In this document: positions 36,953 to 48,848 of the stretch, piece after piece
How positions within the stretch are numbered: the stretch's first letter is position 1
How the letters are laid out: every line of letters begins with the position of its first letter
From: Amphibacillus xylanus NBRC 15112
Lineage (GTDB): Bacteria > Bacillota > Bacilli > Bacillales > Amphibacillaceae
Direction of reading: 5' to 3'
NCBI RefSeq assembly: GCF_000307165.1
Contig: NC_018704.1
Coordinates: 2,356,001-2,420,000 of the forward strand
DNA length: 64,000 nucleotides
The notes under the pieces: generated by a model
Database searches by the model: none
Told to the model about the DNA's origin: nothing
What the model saw: only the letters and a program-made list of their open reading frames with translations
Translations under genes and position numbers: made by a program

Positions 36953-37347
36953 AATCTAGAATTATTCATGCTCTTCGTGAAGATTTTAAACTAGCAGTAA
37001 TTCTTGAAGCGACAGGATTTCCAAAGGCTACGTACATGTATTGGCAAAAACGATTCAACGAATCGAATCCAGATGAAGAGATTGAACATCTAATTAAAGA
37101 AATATTCAAGGAAAACAACGGTAACTATGGTTACCGAAGAATTTATTTGGATAATTCTCCAATGGAGAATTTCTTTGGTTTAATGAAACAGGAGATGTAT
37201 TATGGAGTCATATACGAATCATTTGAAGAGTTGAAACAAGCAGTTGATAAATACATTTATTATTATAATAATAGACGAATAAAAGTAAAATTGACTGGCA
37301 TGAGTCCGGTTGAATACCGGAAACAAGCCAGCCAATTAGTAGCTTAA
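36952..37347 (+). pseudogene. IS3-family OrfB with internal in-frame deletion
   Basis: The frame starts before the first ATG (ESRIIHALREDFKLAVILEATGFPKATYMYWQKRF, 36952 on), runs to NNGNYGYRRIYLD and then jumps to NSPMENFFGLMKQEMYYG, the C-terminal end of an IS150-like integrase. About 150 residues containing the first two catalytic Asp residues are missing without a frame change. The product is therefore inactive. Confidence 0.85.
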
Positions 37348-37455
37348 ATATTAAGTCTAACTTTATGGGTTCAGTACATTACTCCCTTCATCAATGTGTT
37401 TTTTCACTATCAGTCTAGTCAAGCTGAACATTACTTAATCCATTTTTGCCAAAAT

Positions 37456-37500
37456 AAAAATGAAATTGATCGCCAATTGATGCAAACCAATTTCATTTTT
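37456..37500 (-). terminator. Terminator after second GH1 gene
   Basis: AAAAATGAAATTG (37456-37468) pairs with CAATTTCATTTTT (37488-37500). T-rich on the minus strand after the stem. Lies directly downstream of the GH1 stop. Confidence 0.78.
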
Positions 37501-37516
37501 GTCTAACATTTTGTAA

Positions 37517-38944
<1,428 letters not shown>

Positions 38945-39096
38945 CTAGCCCTCCTCATATTTTAAAAATCTAACACATTCTTTCTTAATCATAGAGGTAG
39001 TATTCCCTATTTTCAATAACACTAACAACAATTGTCGAACAAAATCAGACTGTTTGAACGGTAATTTGAGTTTGTGCTCAAATGCCAAAATTTCAA

Positions 39097-40815
39097 TCAT
39101 ATTTTAAACTGTTCAACAAAATGATTGAGTGCTTGGCTCGATTCAAATAATGTTTGTGCCCTACTTGCGATTTGCTCCATCGCACTCGATGTTTGTTCAA
39201 CTGATGACTTTATTTCTTCAACACCCGCTGCTGACTGTTGTGATATTGAGGCAATTTCCTGAACAGCTTGATTGACAGATGCTGAGTCTCGATTCAGGAT
39301 TGCTAAATCAGAAATGATCGACTGTACATTGGCCGTCATCGTTTCAACTGCTTGTTCAATCGCATTAAAACGAACACCTGTTAATTTAATATCTTCCGTT
39401 CCCTGACGCACTTCATCATAACTTTGCTTCAGTGCCAATGAAACAGCCTTCGTTTCCGTCTGATTATCCTGAACAATCGCCGTAATCTCACTGACCGAAT
39501 CATTCACCTCTTCAGCCAATTTACGTACTTCATTCGCCACTACATTAAAACCTAAACCATGCTCTCCAGCACGGGCGGCTTCAATCGATGCATTTAACGC
39601 CAATAAATTGGTCTGTTCCGAAATATCCCTAATTACAGAAATCAGTTTCGTAATTTGTGTCGCTTGACGATCAAGTCCTTCCAATTGAATGATGACATTA
39701 TGAACAATTTGATCAATCACATTCATTTGTTCAACGGATTTTTTCATGAAAAATTGTCCCTGATCTGTTTCCGATTGCACACTCGTTAACGAGCCTTGAA
39801 TCGTTTCATTGCTCTGATCGATATCAGCAATTCTTTCAACAAAAGTAGTCATCATTTTAGCTAACTGATTTGCAAAAGTTGCCTGCGTTTCTGATCCTGA
39901 AGCAATCTCTTCCATTGTAGCAGCGATTTGTTGTGTCCCTTACTTAACATCCTCTGCCGATTGATTTAACTGCTCACTTTGACGGTCAACAACACCTGAT
40001 GTTTGTTTAATCGACTCAGTCATCTGTCTTAATTGTAAGCGCATTTGGTTAATCGTTTGGTTGAGTTGACCAATCTCATCATTTCCTTGCAAATGATTAC
40101 TTGCTTCAGTCAAATCACCCGTTGCAATTCGCTCACTTGCTACAACGACCTTTTGCTGACGTTTAGAGACATGACGACTAATAATCAAAACTAAAATAAC
40201 AGCAATCACAATCGCAACAAACATACTAACTAATAAAATCAGCTGGGCAAAAACTTGGCTCTGATTAGTATTTTCAAGCGCAAGATCCCGATCTGCTATA
40301 ATTAAATCGCGCAAATTTTCCAACTGAGAAATCGTCTCTTCTGTTAATTGAATATATCGATTACTATGTAGTCGCATCACAAATCCCCGATTGCCACTAA
40401 CCGTCATAAACTCTTAATAGAGCATTTCACTCAATTGCTTATTAAGTAAAGTAATGACATTTAAAAGATTACTTTGCTCATCACTCGTCATTTGTGTCGT
40501 CAATTTATCAACCTGCTCTGCAATCTCCTGATCCTTCACTTCAATATCATCTATGTAAATTTGACTACCGAACTGAGCATATCCCATCACGGATAACGCC
40601 TTTGACTGAATCAGATCATTTAATTCATTGATCAGAAGCGCACGATCAGAATCTCGATTAAGGATATCCAGATCCTGATTTGTTTGGTTAATTGCTTTTG
40701 AGACAAAAGTTGTTGCTGTAATTAACAAAATAAAAATCGTAATTAAGATTAGACCGTATTTCCATGCAATTGATAGGTTATTTAAATTAAATCGATTCCA
40801 GTTCTTTTTCTTCAT
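39097..40815 (-). pseudogene. Methyl-accepting chemotaxis protein interrupted by two in-frame stops
   Basis: Three consecutive pieces share one frame: 40815-40414, 40407-39940 and 39915-39097, separated by TAA at 40414-40416 and TAA at 39940-39942. Read through, it is a normal receptor of about 573 residues: membrane helix at 15-35, a sensor domain, a second helix (VFAQLILLVSMFVAIVIAVILVLI), HAMP (SKRQQKVVVASERIATGDLT) and a signalling domain with the hairpin tip [23 protein letters not shown]. Both stops fall where Gln fits (LY-x-EF, VK-x-GTQQ), so two CAA to TAA changes are likely. The ligand is unknown. Confidence 0.9.
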
Positions 40816-40989
40816 CTTTCTCAGTCCCCCCTTAACAAAAAAGGCACAACCAAACAGGAGTGTTCAAAAATAATGGCGCAGAGCAACCACTTTTCCTTAT
40901 TAGTAGACTAGCAAAAGAAGATGAAGTTTTAGTTAACAGACTGTAAATTTACTGTTAACAATAGGCCGATCGGCTTAGTCAAAAAAATA

Positions 40990-41019
40990 TCCCTGATTAT
41001 CTCATTCGATAATCAGGGA
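40990..41019 (-). terminator. Terminator after aldo/keto reductase gene
   Basis: TCCCTGATTATC (40990-41001) pairs perfectly with GATAATCAGGGA (41008-41019), followed on the minus strand by TATTTTTTT. A strong rho-independent terminator. Confidence 0.88.
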
Positions 41020-41024
41020 CAGTA

Positions 41025-41858
41025 TTAAAACGAATCTAAACTAACTGTATCAGGATCCGTACCTAGACGGTTGCCGCTATTTAAGCTTTCGATTTTTTCC
41101 ATATCTTCATTAGATAATTCAAAGTCAAAAATATCAGCATTTTCTTTTTGCCGATCAGCATGAACGGATTTAGGGATTGTAATAATATCGTTTTGATAAT
41201 CCCAACGAATCATAATTTGCGCAGCTGTCCTATTATATTTCTCAGCTAACTCTTTGAGCACAGGATGATCAAGATAAGTTGCCTTACCAATCGGTGACCA
41301 GGCCTCTACGGCAATACCGTGCTCCTTGCAATATTCTCTCACTTCTACTTGAGAAAGCTGTGGATGCAATTCAATTTGATTAATCATCGGTTTAATCGTT
41401 ACATCTTTCATTAAATCATCTGAATGATGTGGGTGAAAGTTGCTCACACCAATCGCACGCGCACGCTTATCGCGGTAAATTTTTTCGAGCGCCTGCCATG
41501 TATCCTTATACATACCAGGAATCGGCCAGTGAACAAGATAGAGATCAACATAATCCAGATTTAATCGTTTTAAACTCCGGTCAAAAGCTGCTAATGTCTC
41601 CTCATAGCCCTGTTCATCATTCCACACTTTCGTTGTGACAAAAATCTCCTCGCGAGGGATACCGCTATCCGCAATCGCTCGTCCGACACCTTCTTCATTT
41701 CTATAAGTCGATGCTGTATCAATATGGCGATAGCCAATCTCAAGTGCAGAACTTACGGTATCATATACCGACTCACCATCATCCATTTTAAAAACTCCTA
41801 ATCCGATAACAGGTATTTATACTCCATTGCTGAGCTTTCTTGTCGTTGCTAAACTCAT
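41025..41858 (-). pseudogene. Aldo/keto reductase (AKR5-like) with early in-frame stop
   Basis: From ATG 41858 (AAAGGAGATG upstream) the frame reads MSLATTRKLSNGV, then TAA at 41817-41819, then IPVIGLGVFKMDDGESVYDTVSSALEIGYRHIDTAS and on to DPDTVSLDSF. Relatives have NGVxIPVIGLG with x often Gln or Glu. The body is otherwise complete, with catalytic Asp/Tyr (DTASTYRNE), Lys (VTTKVW) and His (LVHWP). Restart at the ATG at 41786 would drop the first beta-hairpin, so the enzyme is probably inactive or weak. Substrate unknown. Confidence 0.85.
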
Positions 41859-41916
41859 GAATTAGACATCTCCTTTGTTCTTATTTATGAAAAATAACCG
41901 TGATTAAATGATTCGA

Positions 41917-42783
41917 TCAATCCATTACCAAATACAGTGCCCCTTTGATTCCTGCTTCATCTGTTAATCCTGGTGCAACAATGTATTGATCAATTTGATC
42001 AGCTGTTAAGTAAGGCGAACTCACATAACCATTCAACATGTCGATTACATACTTACGAATCAATGGGAAAAGCTGTTTCTGTTTCATCACTCCACCACCT
42101 AAAACGATGCGTTCAGGTGAGAGCACATAAATAAATATCGTCAGGGCTTGTGCTAAATAAAAAGCTTCCATTTCCCAAACCTCGTCAACACCGACCAATT
42201 GATCGCCTTTTTTGCCCCAGCGCTTTTCAAGTGCTGGTCCCGCAGCTAGACCTTCTAGACAATCACCATGCGATGGACACGTTCCTTGATAACGATCATC
42301 TGGATGGCGTCGCACTTTAATGTGCCCGAGCTCAGGATGTGACAAACCATTTAATGTTTGGCCACGGTAATAAAAGCCGCCACCAATACCTGTACCAACC
42401 GTAATATATAAGCATGAATCAACATCTGTTGCATTGCCAAATTTCGCTTCAGCCATTGCGGCAACATTAACATCTGTGTCAATCACAACAGGTACAGAAA
42501 GCTTCTCTTGCAACACCGCACCTAGAGGATAATCAACCCAATCTGTTTTTGGTGTTTTCTGAAGCTGACCATATGTTGGACTTTTTTGATTCAAATCGAT
42601 TGGTCCAAATGCTCCTAAACCAAGTTTTTTGATCCCTTTATCCTTAAAATAGTTAACCACCTTTGGAATTGTTTGATCTGGATGTTCTGTTGGGATTGTC
42701 AATTTATCTAAAATTTCACCATCTTGATTACCAACTGCTAACACAAACTTTGTGCCACCTGCTTCAATTGCTCCTAACAACAT
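41917..42783 (-). CDS. ROK-family fructokinase / sugar kinase, GmuE-like
   Basis: 288 residues. ATP-binding GAIEAGGTKFVLAVG, DTDVNVAAMAEA, GTGIGGGFYYRG and a zinc-site pattern HPDDRYQGTCPSHGDCLEGLAAGPAL (His, Cys, His, Cys). This matches the Bacillus fructokinase group that includes gmuE of the glucomannan operon and would phosphorylate fructose or mannose. It could make mannose-6-phosphate for ManA from mannose released by the beta-mannosidase. No neighbours in an operon. Confidence 0.87.
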   Translation of the reverse strand: MLLGAIEAGGTKFVLAVGNQDGEILDKLTIPTEHPDQTIPKVVNYFKDKGIKKLGLGAFGPIDLNQKSPTYGQLQKTPKTDWVDYPLGAVLQEKLSVPVVIDTDVNVAAMAEAKFGNATDVDSCLYITVGTGIGGGFYYRGQTLNGLSHPELGHIKVRRHPDDRYQGTCPSHGDCLEGLAAGPALEKRWGKKGDQLVGVDEVWEMEAFYLAQALTIFIYVLSPERIVLGGGVMKQKQLFPLIRKYVIDMLNGYVSSPYLTADQIDQYIVAPGLTDEAGIKGALYLVMD

Positions 42784-43046
42784 AAAAAACCCCTTTCTAC
42801 ATCATATCGTCCAATTTATATTTTCAAATTTTCGTTTGATTAAATTTTAACACATTTTTTAATATTATCTCACCTAAACCGAAATAATCGTCTATAATAA
42901 AACGATTACCTCCCTATCTTTACTCCGACTTTAGGATCATCTCTTCTAATTAGCAATTCTTAATCAGACAAAAACCTTTCATTATTCTAATTAATCTGCT
43001 ATTATTGAAACCCACGTTCTATTGTTATAATATCAATATCCCCTAG
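42784..43046. other. AT-rich intergenic stretch
   Basis: Upstream region of the ROK kinase up to the IS30 left end. No gene seen. A run of T and A likely holds the kinase promoter, but I cannot fix the -35/-10 boxes with confidence. Confidence 0.4.
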
Positions 43047-44306
43047 TGTCAAATCAAATGCAACACTCTTTAGTTAATTAAGATAGGGGTTATTGATTGT
43101 TGTTGAAAGCACTTCTCCCCCATGGGGGAGAAAAAAATCACTTTGAGATTTGCTTCTTACTTCAGTCACTTATTTAATTGTTTTTGCTCATAGTCGAAGC
43201 ACGTTTGAGCTGTTTCTAAAACGAGTATTTCCCGAATGCGTTGGTTTATCTTTGATGCTGCTTCTTTCACATAATCACTAGAAAACTGATGTAACGATTG
43301 ACCCTTAGGAATAAATTCTCTTAATAGTTTGTTAAAATTTTCATTCGATCCTCTTTCCCAAGCGGCGTAGGCATGACAAAAGTAAATGGATAATTCAGCT
43401 GTTTCTAATTCAGCTACTTTTGAAAATTCAGAACCGTTATCAAAGGTGATTGTTTTAAAGGTTTTCGGGTTGCTTTCGATAACAGACTGGCAATCATCAA
43501 AAATGGTTTGGCTCTTGGAATCGTTTAGTTTAAGCGCTAAAGCATAACGTGTTTTCCGCTCGACAAGTGTCAGTACAGTGGGTTACCCTTTTGTTTTTTT
43601 ACCTAAGACTAAATCGGCTTCCCAATGACCAAATTCTTGTCGATTGAGCACCTCCGTCGGTCGTGTTGAGATACTGTTACCTAGAACTTTTTTATTGTGT
43701 CCTTTTGGTTTACTATGCTTGTTCTTTCTTGGTGATAAGCGATACATCATCGGCAAATCATGTGGCTTGATGACTAAGGCATTTTGACGTATATATCGAT
43801 AGAAGGTCTTAAAACAAGGGACCTTTTCTTTTGGGTTATCTCGAGCGTATTTTAAGACAAATGTTTTAATACTGTACAATCGATTTTTCCCTTTGAACCA
43901 GCCGTTATAAAAGGCTTTCTTGAGCTTGTGCCAGAATCGACCTGAATAAGCTTTTAATCCTTTAGAAATACTGCGTTGTCTGTTTTTTAAATAAATCGCA
44001 GCACCAGAATCGGCTAAGTATAATTCTACTTTTTCTCCCATTAATAATTTGAGGAACTGTCCCTCTTTTTACTTCTCGAGAGATAGTCGAGCGATTCCGA
44101 CCAAGTAATCGTGCAATTTCTGCTTGTGACTTGTCTTCTTTTAGCCATCGTTCGATGAGCTCACGCTCTTTAAATTTTAAATGTCCATTCGCGTTCTTTG
44201 TGTTAGAATGTTTACATGACATGAAGATTCGCTCCTTATACTGGTTGTGGTGACTTTAGTATAACGAATCTTCGTGTCTTTTTTAACTGTTGCGTTTCAT
44301 TTTACA
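43047..44306. mobile_element. IS30-family element
   Basis: Imperfect terminal inverted repeats: TGTCAAATCAAATGCAACA (43047-43065) and, on the opposite strand, TGTAAAATGAAACGCAACA (44288-44306), 16 of 19 matching. About 1260 bp, with one minus-strand transposase that is broken. The right end sits within what was a COG2403-like gene, whose remaining codons begin at about 44314. Confidence 0.82.
43166..44222 (-). pseudogene. IS30-family transposase, frameshift plus in-frame stop
   Basis: Starts MSCKHSNTKNANGHLKFKERELIERWLKEDKSQAEIARLLGRNRSTISREVKRGTVPQIINGR with the IS30 helix-turn-helix. A one-base shift near 44030-44040 (GGGAGAAAAA run) moves to the frame EKVELYLADSGAAIYLKNR, which continues to HWEADLVLGKKTKG, then TAA at 43583-43585, then PTVLTLVERKTRYALALKL, TFDNGSEFSKV and NENFNKLLREFIPKGQSL. 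All three catalytic residues (Asp in WEADLV, Asp in FDNGSEF, Glu in SNENFN) are still encoded. Stop site is most likely a former CAA. Confidence 0.87.
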
Positions 44307-44313
44307 ACACACC

Positions 44314-45244
44314 AAAGATTATTGAAACGCTAATGGCACAAGGTCTAAAAGTTGTAGCAATTAGACACCCAATGCCTTATGGTGATTTAGCTGCTCAACG
44401 TGTTCAACGTTTTGCAACGATTGAAGATTTAAAAATACATCAATGTACAATTGAAGAAATGGAAGAATATGAACCACATGTTTCCAGAGGTAATATTATT
44501 TATGCAGGTGTTGATTACGAAGCAATTCTAGAAGCTGCAGAGAATGACCCTGATGGATGTGATGTGATCGTTTGGGACGGGGGAAATAATGATTTCTCAT
44601 TTTACAAACCTGATTTAGCGATTACAGTGCTTGATCCACACCGACCTGGGCATGAGTTACAGTATTATCCTGGTGAGGTTTGCTTAAGAACAGCAGACGT
44701 AGCCATTATTAATAAAGTTGATAGCGCAACGGCTGAGGCGATTCAAATTGTTGAAAACAATATTAAGACTGTCAGTCCAAACAGTATAATTATTAAAGCC
44801 GAGTCAACGATTACAGTAGATCAGCCAGAATTAATTAAAGGAAAACGTGTCCTAATTGTTGAAGACGGACCGACCCTTACACATGGAGAAATGAAAATTG
44901 GTGCAGGCACAGTCGCAGCGCAACGTCTAGGAGCTGCTGAAATCATCGATCCTACTCCATACCTTGTAGGAAGCTTAAAGGATACGTTCATAACCTATCC
45001 TCATATTGAGAATCTTGTCCCAGCAATGGGGTATGGCGAACAACAGCTAAAAGATCTGGAAACAACGATTAACAACGTCGATTGTGATGCGGTAATTATT
45101 GGGACACCAATTGACTTATCACGTGTCATTAAAATTAATCAACCAACTGCCCGGATTCACTATGATTTAGATGAAGTCGATGGACCTAAATTAGAGCTTA
45201 TCTTAACAGATTTTATCAACAAATATAAAGCTGAACTCAAGTAA
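44314..45244 (+). pseudogene. COG2403-like GTPase gene, 5'-truncated second copy
   Basis: Codons from about 44314 read KIIETLMAQGLKVVAIRHPMPYGDL and so on to the same end as the copy at 1-1063. The P-loop and everything before it are lost at the IS30 boundary, so no GTP binding is expected. The first 41 or so bases differ from copy A at many positions (Ala-Gln-Gly-Leu-Lys-Val-Val versus Ala-Lys-Gly-Leu-Lys-Val-Ile); from 44355 on the two copies are identical. Confidence 0.85.
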
Positions 45245-45276
45245 AATAAGAAAAAACAGGTACTGTTTATCGTAAA

Positions 45277-45661
45277 TGGTAGTGACTCCAAAAAGTTAGA
45301 GTTTTTATAATGCAACTGTTTGGCTGGTTTGAGTTCGGTATTGGACCGGGCTTAAGCCAGCCAATTTTACTTTGCTTCGATCGTTATTGTAGTAATCGAT
45401 ATATTGTTCAATTTTTTGTTTCAACTCATGATAAGATAGTAATTCTTCACCGTAATAAATCTCTTGCTTTAAAATACCGAAGAAACTTTCCATCACGGCG
45501 TTGTCAGCACAAGTTGCCTTTCTAGACATGCTTTGAAATATTTTGGTGTTCTTCAGCGTAGTAATCCACTTTGTGTGTTGATAATGCCAGCCTTGATCAG
45601 CAAAGTCCTTTACTGTATCAATTGCCCATTTAAATGGACTTGAAAAGACGTGATCAATCTC
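45277..45661 (-). pseudogene. IS3-family orfB fragment, copy B
   Basis: Same as 1096-1480: C-terminal half of an IS3 OrfB (MSRKATCADNAVMESFFGIL) with one terminal repeat. Part of the direct repeat. Confidence 0.8.
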
Positions 45662-45787
45662 TTACTCGAGTAAAAATTTCGTCACAGACTTAATCGCTTG
45701 TAAACCCGCTTCTGTCAGCGGATGCGTTAAATCGTCATAAATTGATAAGTCTGACTCAGCATGCCTAACAAAGTAAATCGTCGTCAT
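45662..45787 (-). pseudogene. Histidine phosphatase N-terminal fragment, copy B
   Basis: Same as 1481-1606. Here it lies 15 bp downstream of the deacetylase gene on the same strand, with GGAGGGG between them, which suggests that the two genes once formed an operon. Confidence 0.75.
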
Positions 45788-45802
45788 TAAAAAACCCCTC
45801 CA

Positions 45803-47242
45803 TTAACTATCAAGCTCTGAAACTGTGACAAACTGATAGCCTTCTTCAGCCAAAAATGCCAAAATCCTTTCTAGCGCTTCAACCGTCGTACCATGAATAT
45901 CATGCATTAAAACAATTGAGTCATCAGTCACATTCGCCTTGACATGCTTAAAAACTTTATCCGCATCACGATAGCGCCAATCTTGAGGGTCAACTGTCCA
46001 AAGCGATGGCGCTAAATCAGTGGCAGCACGAACATTGTCATTTATAGCACCATACGGTGGTCGAAATAGTTTAGGTGACTCTCCTGTAATTTGCTTAATT
46101 GCTTTTGAGGTGGACCCAAGTTCATCCTTAATCCCGGCACTATCCAATGTAGTTAAATCTTTATGATTCCATGTATGGTTACCAATTTCATGACCCCGAT
46201 CTGAGATTTCCTTGACAATCCCCGGATAAAAATCCACACGATTTCCTAACACGAAAAATGTTGCCCGCGCCTGATACTCATCTAGCAATCTCAGAATCTC
46301 TATCGTGTGCGTTGGATCAGGCCCATCGTCAAACGTCAACGCAACTTTCTTTATATCTTCATCTATTTTTACATCTTCAGACGAGCCTTGTTGATCTACA
46401 CCATTATCTTGCTTCACTCCATTAGTCAATTTCTTCTCAATCTCCAACTTTTTAACCCATTCATCCGTTAATAACCCCTTCACCTTCACAAAAGGCAACT
46501 TAATCTCCGGCGAACCAGCAGCACCAGCTGTCACCTGATATTTATTAAATTTAAACACCAACGCCCGATCAGTCAAATAAACATTTTCATATGTTTGATT
46601 ACCTGCATAAGCCCATTCCTCCAAATAATCCAGAAAGAAAAACTCACGATAATCTTCAGACTGCTCAAACTCCTCTTTTAGCAATTGAAAAACCAAATCA
46701 CGATTCTCTTGATGATCATCGATCATTTCCAATTGTGATATAAACCGATTCTGACTCAAATCAACAATAAATACTTTTGAGCTCTGTTCACCATTCGCTC
46801 CACCAAGATAACGCTCATTCGAAAAAACAATTGAATAAACATCGTCGACAACCGGGTAAATATTAAACAATAAATAAAAAGATGCTGGCCGATCTTGTAG
46901 AAACTCTTTGTTTGCCTCAAGTTCCTCAAAAAAATCTGCCTTAGTCATTGAAACATAGTCACTAATCGCTTGATTTAATTGATCATCACGAAACTCAGGA
47001 TAATGGATCGCCAACTGATAATCCGGCTCCTCCTTTACAAGCGTGACAATATCAATCCCCTGATACGCTGAATGACTTGCCTTTAAATGATCATCTGACA
47101 TAGACACCCGCACTGGCGCCACATCAACAGTAATTGTTGTCACATTCGCATTAGCCAACTTTAAAAAAGCCGAAAACCAAAAGACCCCGACAAACAAGCT
47201 ACCTATTGCCAATATGTAAAAAATAAATTTAAATCGCTTCAT
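45803..47242 (-). CDS. PdaC-like polysaccharide deacetylase, membrane-anchored
   Basis: 479 residues: N-terminal membrane helix (FIFYILAIGSLFVGVFWFSAF), a DUF4163/DUF3298-like region (about 60-260) and a C-terminal NodB deacetylase domain with KKVALTFDDGPDP (catalytic base and metal Asp), GHEIGNHTWNHKDL (metal His pair), FRPPYGAIN, TVDPQDWRY and IVLMHDIHG. This is the layout of B. subtilis PdaC, which removes acetyl groups from peptidoglycan sugars and gives lysozyme resistance. Acts outside the membrane. A substrate in mannan use is not suggested. Confidence 0.88.
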   Translation of the reverse strand: MKRFKFIFYILAIGSLFVGVFWFSAFLKLANANVTTITVDVAPVRVSMSDDHLKASHSAYQGIDIVTLVKEEPDYQLAIHYPEFRDDQLNQAISDYVSMTKADFFEELEANKEFLQDRPASFYLLFNIYPVVDDVYSIVFSNERYLGGANGEQSSKVFIVDLSQNRFISQLEMIDDHQENRDLVFQLLKEEFEQSEDYREFFFLDYLEEWAYAGNQTYENVYLTDRALVFKFNKYQVTAGAAGSPEIKLPFVKVKGLLTDEWVKKLEIEKKLTNGVKQDNGVDQQGSSEDVKIDEDIKKVALTFDDGPDPTHTIEILRLLDEYQARATFFVLGNRVDFYPGIVKEISDRGHEIGNHTWNHKDLTTLDSAGIKDELGSTSKAIKQITGESPKLFRPPYGAINDNVRAATDLAPSLWTVDPQDWRYRDADKVFKHVKANVTDDSIVLMHDIHGTTVEALERILAFLAEEGYQFVTVSELDS

Positions 47243-47276
47243 AGTACTGTCCCCTAAACCTTAATTTTCACAAACA

Positions 47277-47971
47277 TCACAAATCTTTTTTCTGAAAAAC
47301 TCTCCACAGATTCCATGGGAAGTTTGCCGACGGTACCGATTCCACAGTGATTGGCGCTTTCCACACAGGGTGCTCAAATGAGACTGCATTTGACCATAGC
47401 GCAATTTGTTGACCACGCTGATTAACGCGTTCACCATACTTTTGATCACCATAAATCGGATGAGTACTTGTCGCTAATTGAACACGAATTTGATGTGAAC
47501 CCCCGTATGTAATTGGACAGCCAGCAAACTAAACCCTTCTTTTGATTCAAGCACTTGATAATCTAAAATTGCCTGCTTTACATCAGGATGCTTAACTGAC
47601 TCAACAGGGACAATATTTTTCCGGCTATCCTTTAACAAATAGTCTTCAAGTTGACCTTGTTTCTGTCTCGGAACACCATGAACAACAGTTAAATCCGTTC
47701 GCTTAATCACGCGCCTTCGAATCATATCAGACAATAGGGAATCCGCCTTAGACGTTTTCGCAAAGACAATCGCACCGCCCACCGGACGATCCTACCGGTG
47801 AACAAGACCTAAATAAACGTTACCAGGCTTTTGATAACGAATTTTCAGATCATCTTTCAGGATTGTTAATAAATCAAGATCAGCACTCCGATCCTCCTAA
47901 ACCGGAATATTAACCGGTTTTTCTACGATCAATAGATGATTACCTTCAAATAAAGTCGATATCTTCTTTAT
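47277..47971 (-). pseudogene. RluA-family pseudouridine synthase, multiply broken
   Basis: The frame from 47971 reads ISTLFEGNHLLIVEKPVNIPV-TAG-EDRSADLDLLTILKDDLKIRYQKPGNVYLGLVHR-TAG-DRPVGGAIVFAKTSKA, then a one-base shift in a five-C run (47500-47504) before SHQIRVQLATSTHPIYGDQKYGE. Stops are at 47897-47899 (Gln expected) and 47792-47794 (the Leu of the catalytic HRLDR motif). The expected start codon is ATA, nine bases after AGGAG, so an ATG to ATA change is likely too. The catalytic Asp in HR-x-DR remains. A dead rRNA-modification gene. Confidence 0.9.
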
Positions 47972-48176
47972 TTAGCTCCTCAAAACTTGTTACATTAATT
48001 ATACCATTTTTACAGCGACTTTTATGCTTATTCGATATTATTGTTGAAGATTAAAATTTCATGCACGGATTCGAGTCAATTGATTGTTCACTAAAAGTAT
48101 GGCTTAATAGATTGGTAGAAGAATTATACAGAGATGGAGTGAATATGTAAGATTAGGAGAAAGAAAAATTGATCAT

Positions 48177-48490
48177 ATGTTACAAATCAAAACAGGTATC
48201 CTTAGGGAATGGCGGAAAGAAACAGACAAATATAATAGATATGAGGCAACGCCGTATCAAGCACTAGAAAGCTTAATTCAACATTATAAGCTAAAGCCGA
48301 CCGATCGCGTTGTTGATTTCGGTAGTGGCAGGGGAAGGGTTTCATTTTTCCTCCATAACCACTTTAATGTGCCCATTACTGGGGTCGAAATGACGATCTC
48401 ACTTTTGAAGAATCACAAATTAGCAAGGCTACATATCGACAGAAAAATAAACATCTAACAGCACCAATAAAGTTTGAATTCGGTCTTGCT
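48177..48490 (+). pseudogene. SAM-dependent methyltransferase N-terminal fragment with frameshift
   Basis: Reads MLQIKTGILREWRKETDKYNRYEATPYQALESLIQHYKLKPTDRVVDFGSGRGRVSFFLHNHF, containing motif I (VVDFGSGRGR). After GVEM a missing base at about 48393 shifts the frame; the other frame continues DLTFEESQISKATYRQKNKHLTAPIKFEFGLAEQY to about 48490. There it joins, head-on, a deaminase gene fragment on the other strand. The C-terminal half is absent. Confidence 0.8.
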
Positions 48491-48613
48491 GAACAGTACC
48501 TCGCCCTTTTGCGACACAAGCACAGATCCAAATGGCTCGTCTCCCTTATCCAGTGCCATCTTGGCTAACTCAACAGAGCGACGCAAATGCTTTAAATCAA
48601 CTTCACTAATCAT
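48455..48613 (-). pseudogene. Nucleoside/tRNA-type deaminase N-terminal fragment
   Basis: ATG 48613 with AAAGGAGGA upstream. Reads MISEVDLKHLRRSVELAKMALDKGDEPFGSVLVSQKGEVLFS, the typical start of cytidine/guanine deaminase-like nucleoside deaminases. It loses homology where it meets the methyltransferase fragment, before the zinc-binding HAE motif, and ends after 52 codons. Too short to be active. 48614-48848 upstream shows no gene. Confidence 0.78.
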
Positions 48614-48848
48614 AAATGACTCCTCCTTTGAATTTCAGCAATCAATCGTTCCTCTTTCGGTCATTACTGATCACTATCCTATTGCTAAAATAACACCCAC
48701 CGTCTTAATATTCAACTAAAGATTAATTACCTAACCAGTATAAGATATGACGCTTTTGTCTATACTGCCCGAGGCACAAAACCATGCTATATTATAGCTA
48801 GAACCTACATATTAGACCTCGCATCATAACCTACAAGGATGTGATTTC

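Larger units (their letters stand above)
36391..37378. mobile_element. IS3-family element, internally deleted
   Basis: Terminal inverted repeats: TGCTGTGCACCCCTAAAGTT at 36391 onward and the complement of TGTACTGAACCCATAAAGTT ending at 37378; the inner TAAAGTTAGAC is shared exactly. Only 17 bp separate it from the IS1182 right end. orfA is intact but orfB has lost its catalytic centre, so the element needs help to move. No target duplication is obvious. Confidence 0.85.
44355..45811. repeat. Direct repeat copy B, about 1457 bp
   Basis: Same orientation as 174-1630 and apparently identical. The right edge overlaps the last nine bases of the deacetylase gene. Confidence 0.93.

Noticed and set aside
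47261-47452. 63-codon minus-strand frame as a separate gene
   Set aside because: It is an out-of-frame reading of the 3' end of the pseudouridine synthase pseudogene.
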